Positions 54,261 through 59,178 of a DNA stretch of 59,178 bases are shown here, one piece after another; the first letter of the stretch is position 1, and the number at the start of each line of letters is the position of its first letter. Source of the stretch: CAYOHR01 sp964512145 (GTDB lineage: Bacteria > Bacteroidota > Bacteroidia > Flavobacteriales_G > JALEGO01); the NCBI GenBank assembly GCA_964512145.1, contig CAZEIM010000016.1, positions 1 to 59,178 on the forward strand, in the 5' to 3' direction. A program made the position numbers and the translations under genes. The notes beneath the pieces were generated by a model. That model saw only the letters and a program-made list of their open reading frames with translations, had not been told where the DNA came from and ran no database searches.

Positions 54261-56904
54261 ACCACTCTAATCTTCTGGTTAATTTTAAATCTTGTAATAT
54301 AGGCGCTTTAGCATTAATATCAAACCTAAAGCTTTGTCTATTTCCCGAAGGTATTACCATAAACTTCATTTCCCAACAGTGTAAATCCCTGTAAATATTT
54401 AAAGTGGGCAACGCAAGTTTTTGAGCTTGAATATCAAATGCACTAGAAAAACCAATTTTCCAGCTTTGAGTTAATTTTATGTCTCCGTTAAATGAAACAG
54501 ATTGTGTAATAGTAGGATTATACTCGGGTTTAAGATAAAAAAAGTTATAACTAATATTTAAACTCCATGGTATGTTAAAATCAACATAAGCATCAGGATT
54601 TTGGTTAATATGTTTTAGTTCGGCTTCTGTTCCCTTGGAGCTTTTTTTAGAGGTTTCGGTACTTCCTCCTCTAATTGAATAAGATATCGCAACATTTAAT
54701 GAGGTTAGTCTGCCAATCCTCCGTTTTCCATTCCACCAATCAAATTCTTGTATTTCTAACGTATTTATTCTTTTTCGGCTAATAAAATCCAACATATAAG
54801 GATCTAATATACCATTAAAATTAATATTCATATTTTTAATCAAATTAAAATTACCTCTAAAATTTAAAGGTTGTAATTTTAAAGAATCTTGTAAAAAATT
54901 ATATCCTCCCGAAACAAAAAAGTTATCCAATAACTTAATTTTTTGATCACTTTTTAAACTATCTTTTTTTTGAGTGTACTTCATTTCGATATCATTGATT
55001 AATGAAAATGTGATTCCTCCAAATTGACCCATTTGAGGAGATCCAAATATTCCAGAAATGGGAGAGTATGTAATTGTATCATAAGGATTTAATGTNNNNN
55101 NNNNNNNNNNNNNNNNNNNNNNNNNNNNNNNNTCTTTAAAATAATTTAAATTAAACCACTCGTTAATATCCGGTGTATAATTTATACCAACAGACGGAGT
55201 AATTACGTGACGTATAGCTTTTATGGTAGAGTTATTATTAAAGGTATACATGCCATATACTTTGGTAGTAATATTTGCATTAGTGCTTACCGCATGGAAG
55301 GCAGTAAACTGATTAATCGTATCGATTAATAATTTGTTTTCAATAGAATTCCAAGTATTGTTAAAACGTTTAGTGTAAAATACGCCCCTATAATTTATGG
55401 AAGGATTAAACGTAAAATATTTTAGTATTTTTAATGAGGTATTTAAAGGAATGCTATGTTGAAATCCATTATTTAACTTATTAAAAGAATTGGTAGTGAG
55501 GAAACTGGAATCTAATTTTGTATTTAGTTGATTTTGCAAAGAAGCACTATAACTAGTTCCTAAGTTATGATACCACTTTCTGATAGGGGATTTCCCTTGT
55601 TTAAAAAGCATAATTCTAGGAACATTTAATGTAATATTAGGAACATTTAAAATGATAGATGAGTCTAATACATTTTGTTCATGTGAGCCGTTTAACGATA
55701 ATGTAGATGGGGTATTTAATATCCTTAAAGAACGTGTAGCAACTATATTAGATCTAAACACATTGGATAAGTAATTTTGAGTAGTTGTGGTAATGTTATT
55801 TCTATAAGTTGAATTTGAACCCGCTGTTACATCCGATGAAAAAGTCCATTTACTCCCCGATTTTGGGTCTTGCCTATGGCTCCATCGTATCATAAAATTT
55901 TTTTGCTCGGAGTAATTGGGTAATTCTTTAAACCCTTGTTTAAAAACAAAGTAGCTCATATTAAAACTACCATTAAACTTATATCGGACATTATAGTTAG
56001 TATTTGAATAAAGAGCCCAACTTCCTAAGGAATAAATATCGCCTAATAATTCGGTATTTAAATAATCACTGGTTGCCCAAAAAAAACCAATTCCATTTAA
56101 AAAAGCTCCTTGGTTTGGAGATACACCATAACTATTAGGCAATACTACTCCAGAACTTTGTTCGCGCTTACTGGGAAAAAACCCGAAGGGTAACCAAGCA
56201 GGCGTTGGTGCATCCATAATTTTTATATTTGCCGGTCCGGTAATAATTTTATCATTTTTAATAATTTTTAACTTCTTGGCTTCAATATAAAAATGAGGTG
56301 TATCATGCTGACAGGTAGTATATTTTCCATCGCGGATATATATAATATCATCTTTCATTTTTTTTATTTCTTTTCCATGGATGTATCCATCTCCTTCTTG
56401 AGTTTTTGCCTTATATATTTTTCCTTTTTCTGTATCAAAATTGTATTTTAAGGAGTCGCTGAAAAAACCTTGCTCTCCATCTTTAAAATAAGGCCTCTCA
56501 ATATATACATGATTACTGTCAGGGATTCCTTTAGCAAACAGTGTTTTATTTTTTAATTCAATGTTAATATTTGCGGCATCCAGTTGAGTGTTTTTGTATA
56601 ATATTTTAGATTTTCCGTATAAGTACATAACCTGTTTTTCAACATCAAAAATCATAGAATCTAAAGCCTCATATTCAATTTTTGCATCGATTACATCTTT
56701 AGGTTTAATGGTATCTAATGTAATAGAATCTTTTGTAAAATAATTTGTAGAGTCTGTTTTTTGATCCAATAAAGTATCAGGTATTATATCTGAATTTTGA
56801 GTTGTAATTTGTGCTATAATAGGTCTCCCTGTAATAAAAAAAAGGGCAAATAACCAAATAATATTTTTAAAGTGCGTAATTATGTTATTTTTGTACAGCA
56901 ACAT
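54247..56904 (-). CDS. lptD: LPS-assembly outer-membrane protein LptD (Bacteroidota type)
   Basis: The 885-residue protein has an export signal (KNIIWLFALFFITGRPIIAQ), an N-terminal OstA/LptA-like jelly-roll (about 70-230; YLYGKSKILYKNTQLDAANINIELKNKTLFA, GYIHGKEIKKMKDDIIYIRDGKYTTC), and a large beta-barrel C-terminal region with LptD landmarks (FGFFPSKREQSSGVVLP) ending in an outer-membrane barrel type sequence. It inserts lipopolysaccharide into the outer leaflet. A 37-N gap at 55096-55132 lies in the barrel; both flanks are in the same frame. Its start codon is close to its own promoter, so the mRNA may be nearly leaderless. Confidence 0.88.
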   Translation of the reverse strand: MLLYKNNIITHFKNIIWLFALFFITGRPIIAQITTQNSDIIPDTLLDQKTDSTNYFTKDSITLDTIKPKDVIDAKIEYEALDSMIFDVEKQVMYLYGKSKILYKNTQLDAANINIELKNKTLFAKGIPDSNHVYIERPYFKDGEQGFFSDSLKYNFDTEKGKIYKAKTQEGDGYIHGKEIKKMKDDIIYIRDGKYTTCQHDTPHFYIEAKKLKIIKNDKIITGPANIKIMDAPTPAWLPFGFFPSKREQSSGVVLPNSYGVSPNQGAFLNGIGFFWATSDYLNTELLGDIYSLGSWALYSNTNYNVRYKFNGSFNMSYFVFKQGFKELPNYSEQKNFMIRWSHRQDPKSGSKWTFSSDVTAGSNSTYRNNITTTTQNYLSNVFRSNIVATRSLRILNTPSTLSLNGSHEQNVLDSSIILNVPNITLNVPRIMLFKQGKSPIRKWYHNLGTSYSASLQNQLNTKLDSSFLTTNSFNKLNNGFQHSIPLNTSLKILKYFTFNPSINYRGVFYTKRFNNTWNSIENKLLIDTINQFTAFHAVSTNANITTKVYGMYTFNNNSTIKAIRHVITPSVGINYTPDINEWFNLNYFKXXXXXXXXXXXXXTLNPYDTITYSPISGIFGSPQMGQFGGITFSLINDIEMKYTQKKDSLKSDQKIKLLDNFFVSGGYNFLQDSLKLQPLNFRGNFNLIKNMNINFNGILDPYMLDFISRKRINTLEIQEFDWWNGKRRIGRLTSLNVAISYSIRGGSTETSKKSSKGTEAELKHINQNPDAYVDFNIPWSLNISYNFFYLKPEYNPTITQSVSFNGDIKLTQSWKIGFSSAFDIQAQKLALPTLNIYRDLHCWEMKFMVIPSGNRQSFRFDINAKAPILQDLKLTRRLEWYDRQ
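55096..55132. other. Assembly gap (37 N) in the lptD barrel region
   Basis: Both flanks read in one frame (NLNYFK ... TLNPYDTITY), so the gap length given is compatible with coding. Confidence 0.95.
56886..56893 (+). promoter_or_regulatory. -7 box (TATTTTTG) for the amidase gene
   Basis: Exact TAnnTTTG match on the plus strand 36 bases before the TTG start at 56930; it lies inside the 5' end of lptD. Confidence 0.4.
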
Positions 56905-56912
56905 GCCGTTGC
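56898..56912. repeat. Short inverted repeat over the lptD start codon
   Basis: GCAAC-ATGCC-GTTGC forms a 5-bp stem whose loop contains one base of the lptD start codon. It lies between the two divergent promoter boxes and may be an operator or a stem in the amidase leader. Confidence 0.35.
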
Positions 56913-56919
56913 AAAACTA
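56912..56919 (-). promoter_or_regulatory. -7 box (TAGTTTTG) for lptD
   Basis: Exact match on the minus strand ending only 7 bases before the lptD ATG at 56904, which leaves room for a leader of nearly zero length. The same -7 sequence drives rpmH. Confidence 0.5.
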
Positions 56920-56929
56920 ATAATAAGTA

Positions 56930-58384
56930 TTGACACGAATAAAGGAATATAGTATAATTGGATTAAATAACTTAAAAATATGGTTATTAATTGGATTTTT
57001 TTTATTTATTCAATATTCTGATATATATTCTCAAGGAATTAAAAAAGTAGTTATTGATCCAGGCCACGGAGGGCATGATCCTGGTTGCTTAGGAGTTAAA
57101 TCGAAGGAAAAAGAAGTATGTTTAGCTATGGCATTAAAGCTAGGCAAATTAATAGAATCAAATTATAAAGACATTCAAGTAATTTATACTAGAAATACCG
57201 ATGTATTTGTTGAGTTACATGAAAGGGCTAATATAGCCAATAAAAATAAAGCGGATTTATTTATATGTATTCATGCAAATTCAGGCCCTAAGCATGCCTT
57301 TGGTTCAGAAACTTATGTAATGGGTTTGCATAAAACGGAAGAAAATTTAAACGTTGCTAAAAGAGAAAATTCGGTAATATTAATGGAAGAAAATTACAAT
57401 ACAACGTACGAGGGGTTTAACCCTAATTCAGATGAAGATATGATTGCTATTACTCTTATGCAAAGCACATATCTTGAACAAAGTTTAGATATTGCTTCGA
57501 AAATTCAAAACCAATTCACTCAAATTGGCAGAAAAAATAGGGGGGTTAAGCAAGCGGGTTTTTTGGTATTATACAAAACCGCCATGCCATCAATATTAAT
57601 TGAAACGGGATTTTTAACACACGAAGAAGAAGAAAAATTTTTAGCAGATCCTAAAAATCAAGAGAAAATGTCTTCGGCTATGTTTCAGGCATTTAAAGAA
57701 TATAAAGAGTCAATAGATAAAAGAATTTCACAAACAGATGGGGTGAAAAAGGCTAATATATCAAATGATGGATTATCCAAACAGCCCATAACACAAAATA
57801 CAAAACCAGACACTAAAAACAATACATCTAACCAAAACACAGATTCGGTTACAGTAAAAAAATCAATTCCCGTAAAAAAAGAAGATATAAGTATTAATAC
57901 TTATGTGCAGCAGCAAACCAACCAGAAAGATGTGGGGAATTTTTCAGATACTATTGTAATAAAATCACAAGCTATTAAAAAAAACACATCCGATACGGCA
58001 TCTAATATTGAGCCTAATAAAATCATAACAAGCAATAAACTTTCTCCGGCTGAAAGTTTTAAAATACAAGAGCAACAATTTACAAATTTATCGGTTATAG
58101 AAAAGAACTCTAAAAATACTATCGTTTTTAGGGTTCAGTTTTATAGTTCACCCGTTGCTTTAACAATGGAGCAAAAAAAAATTGAAGGAATAAATAATAT
58201 ATTTGAATATAAAGATAAAGATGGAATTTATAAATATACTGTTGGAGAAAGTGATAGTACAAACGAACTATTATATTTGCAAAATAAAATGAGAGAAAAA
58301 GGATATAAAGATGCTTTTATAGTTGCCTTTGAAAATGGTGCGAGAATACCTATGCAAGAGGCTTTAAAAAAAATAAAAAAGTAA
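56930..58384 (+). CDS. N-acetylmuramoyl-L-alanine amidase (Amidase_3) with SPOR-like C-terminus
   Basis: The 484-residue protein (TTG start) has an export signal (LLIGFFLFIQYSDIYS), an Amidase_3 zinc domain (residues 36-260: VIDPGHGGHDPG, KEKEVCLAMALKLG, FICIHANSG, ILIETGFLTHEEEE, giving zinc ligands His, Glu, His and a catalytic Glu), a Thr/Lys-rich low-complexity linker (270-400) and a C-terminal SPOR-like unit (FRVQFYSSPVALTMEQKKIEGINNIFEYKDKDGIYKYTVGE). It removes the stem peptide from MurNAc during septum splitting. It is 1 bp upstream of the MCE gene. Confidence 0.93.
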   Translation: MTRIKEYSIIGLNNLKIWLLIGFFLFIQYSDIYSQGIKKVVIDPGHGGHDPGCLGVKSKEKEVCLAMALKLGKLIESNYKDIQVIYTRNTDVFVELHERANIANKNKADLFICIHANSGPKHAFGSETYVMGLHKTEENLNVAKRENSVILMEENYNTTYEGFNPNSDEDMIAITLMQSTYLEQSLDIASKIQNQFTQIGRKNRGVKQAGFLVLYKTAMPSILIETGFLTHEEEEKFLADPKNQEKMSSAMFQAFKEYKESIDKRISQTDGVKKANISNDGLSKQPITQNTKPDTKNNTSNQNTDSVTVKKSIPVKKEDISINTYVQQQTNQKDVGNFSDTIVIKSQAIKKNTSDTASNIEPNKIITSNKLSPAESFKIQEQQFTNLSVIEKNSKNTIVFRVQFYSSPVALTMEQKKIEGINNIFEYKDKDGIYKYTVGESDSTNELLYLQNKMREKGYKDAFIVAFENGARIPMQEALKKIKK

Positions 58385-58385
58385 T

Positions 58386-59178
58386 TTGAAAATATCTAAA
58401 GAAATAAAAATAGCCATTTTTGTACTAAGTGCACTTTTTATAGTGTTTTATGGGTATTATTACTTACGCGGAACAAATATTTTTGGCACACAACAACGCT
58501 ATTATGCTAAATATTCGCATATTGACGGCTTACAAAAAAACAATTTAATACAAGTAAATGGATATAGTGTGGGATTTATAACCGATATATTTTTTAATCC
58601 TAACGCTAAAGGAGAACTCATTGTAGAATTTTTAATTGAAGAACCCCATTTTAAAATCCCTAAAGAATCTATTGCCAGAATTACCAGCTTTGATTTATTA
58701 GGGAGTAAAGGAATAAAAATTGAAATGAGTAATTCTTCAGAATATCATTTGCCTGGAGATACTCTTTTGTCTAAAACAGAGGTTTCATTAAAAGATGAAG
58801 TAAATAAGCAAATTCAACCTTTAAAATTAAAGATTGAGTCATTGGTTTCACATATTGATTCAATTTTTGGAATTGTAGAAGGGTCATTCGATGATGATTT
58901 TGCAGGAAATTTATCTAAAAAGATTAATAGAACGGTTAATTCTATTGAAAATATTGCCGTAACAACAGATGAGCTGATGACATCCACAGCTCCTAAAATT
59001 AACCAAACAATGAGCCACTTAGAGTCTATTTCAGGCACTCTTAAAAACAATAATGAAAAATTAAATAATATTATAAATAATACGTCTAGTTTTTCTGATT
59101 CATTAGCAAAAATTAATATCATTCAAACATTTTCTAATGCTAATAAAGCCATTTCTGATATTCAATCTATTATCGAAA
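58386..59178 (+). CDS. MCE/MlaD-family protein, 3' end beyond the window
   Basis: The ORF opens with a TTG 1 bp after the amidase stop and stays open to the window edge (264 codons). It begins with an uncleaved membrane anchor (EIKIAIFVLSALFIVFYGYYYL), then an MCE domain (about residues 38-130: YYAKYSHIDGLQKNNLIQVNGYSVGFITDIFF, PKESIARITSFDLLGSKGIKIE, with the MlaD-like D-L-L-G-x-K-x-I-x-I/L signature), then a helical, coiled-coil-like tail (NRTVNSIENIAV ...). MlaD-type proteins form hexamers that pass phospholipids between membranes with the MlaFE ABC transporter. Confidence 0.88.
   Translation, partial: MKISKEIKIAIFVLSALFIVFYGYYYLRGTNIFGTQQRYYAKYSHIDGLQKNNLIQVNGYSVGFITDIFFNPNAKGELIVEFLIEEPHFKIPKESIARITSFDLLGSKGIKIEMSNSSEYHLPGDTLLSKTEVSLKDEVNKQIQPLKLKIESLVSHIDSIFGIVEGSFDDDFAGNLSKKINRTVNSIENIAVTTDELMTSTAPKINQTMSHLESISGTLKNNNEKLNNIINNTSSFSDSLAKINIIQTFSNANKAISDIQSIIE

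Noticed and set aside
1..59178. CRISPR array, insertion sequence, integron, prophage or rRNA
   Set aside because: No spaced direct repeats, transposase or integrase motifs, phage structural genes or rRNA signatures were seen on either strand.

Overview
The window is a 59-kb piece of an AT-rich genome (around 30 % GC by eye) from a member of the Bacteroidota, probably Flavobacteriales-like. The evidence is: secreted proteins carrying type IX secretion (T9SS) C-terminal sorting domains (type A at 1170-3074, 42264-44382 and 44538-47639; type B/CHU_C at 19935-21218); many -7 boxes of the Bacteroidota form TAnnTTTG close to start codons; weak or absent Shine-Dalgarno sequences with frequent TTG/GTG starts; a CarB without the C-terminal MGS domain; and a GalE-like threonine dehydrogenase. 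It is mostly ordinary chromosome. I see no rRNA, CRISPR array, insertion sequence or prophage. Four runs of N (9045-9059, 53607-53627, 53877-53915, 55096-55132) show that this is a scaffolded draft; three of them break or shift reading frames.

Layout. 1-58: 3'-truncated tRNA-Asn. 185-3074: SLT-like lytic transglycosylase and a T9SS FG-GAP/ASPIC-UnbV protein. 3240-8626: stress cluster of Hsp20, UspA, PAS histidine kinase, a response-regulator/Crp fusion, a CBS-pair protein and a second UspA; the hsp20 and CBS genes share an upstream palindrome, TGACATnnATCA. 8678-11346: membrane-anchored protein with a propeller-like C-terminus, cut by an assembly gap. 11450-16414 (minus): run ridA, subtilisin, class-V aminotransferase, Crp-like regulator, DinB-like protein. 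16459-22364: PabA/TrpG amidotransferase, TPR-SpoIIE phosphatase, ECF sigma factor with an unusual membrane anti-sigma-like protein ending in PKD and CHU_C modules, GT2 glycosyltransferase, small NqrM-like protein. 22387-26815 (minus): sucA-sucB and a small gene. 26969-30522: DUF4292 lipoprotein, EnvC-like LytM protein, signal-peptide-bearing pirin, small outer-membrane barrel.

30538-34498: kinase-fold-like hypothetical translationally coupled to a secreted YwqK/MORN-like protein, a lipoprotein, a small exported protein and a voltage-gated K+ channel. 34709-42122: ahcY, pheT, a flippase, trhO and threonine dehydrogenase. 42264-47639 (minus): two large T9SS proteins, one frameshifted inside its sorting domain. 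47789-52952 (minus): lipA, outer-membrane protein, DUF4834 protein, carB, a small exported protein and rpmH (51 codons). 53424-56904 (minus): zinc-ribbon protein, rlpA-like gene and lptD. 56930-59178 (plus): N-acetylmuramoyl-L-alanine amidase and an MCE/MlaD-type protein running off the end.

Themes that link genes: envelope biogenesis (LptD, amidase, EnvC-like, RlpA-like, lytic transglycosylase, MCE protein), stress signalling (Usp/Hsp20/HK/RR-Crp/CBS), and regulation that may sense T9SS or envelope state (ECF sigma with the CHU_C-bearing anti-sigma-like partner). The points most worth a second look are the sigma/anti-sigma/T9SS fusion, the shared operator in the stress cluster, the divergent kinase-like protein, the A7 frameshift in a sorting domain, and the terminator hairpin placed immediately before carB.
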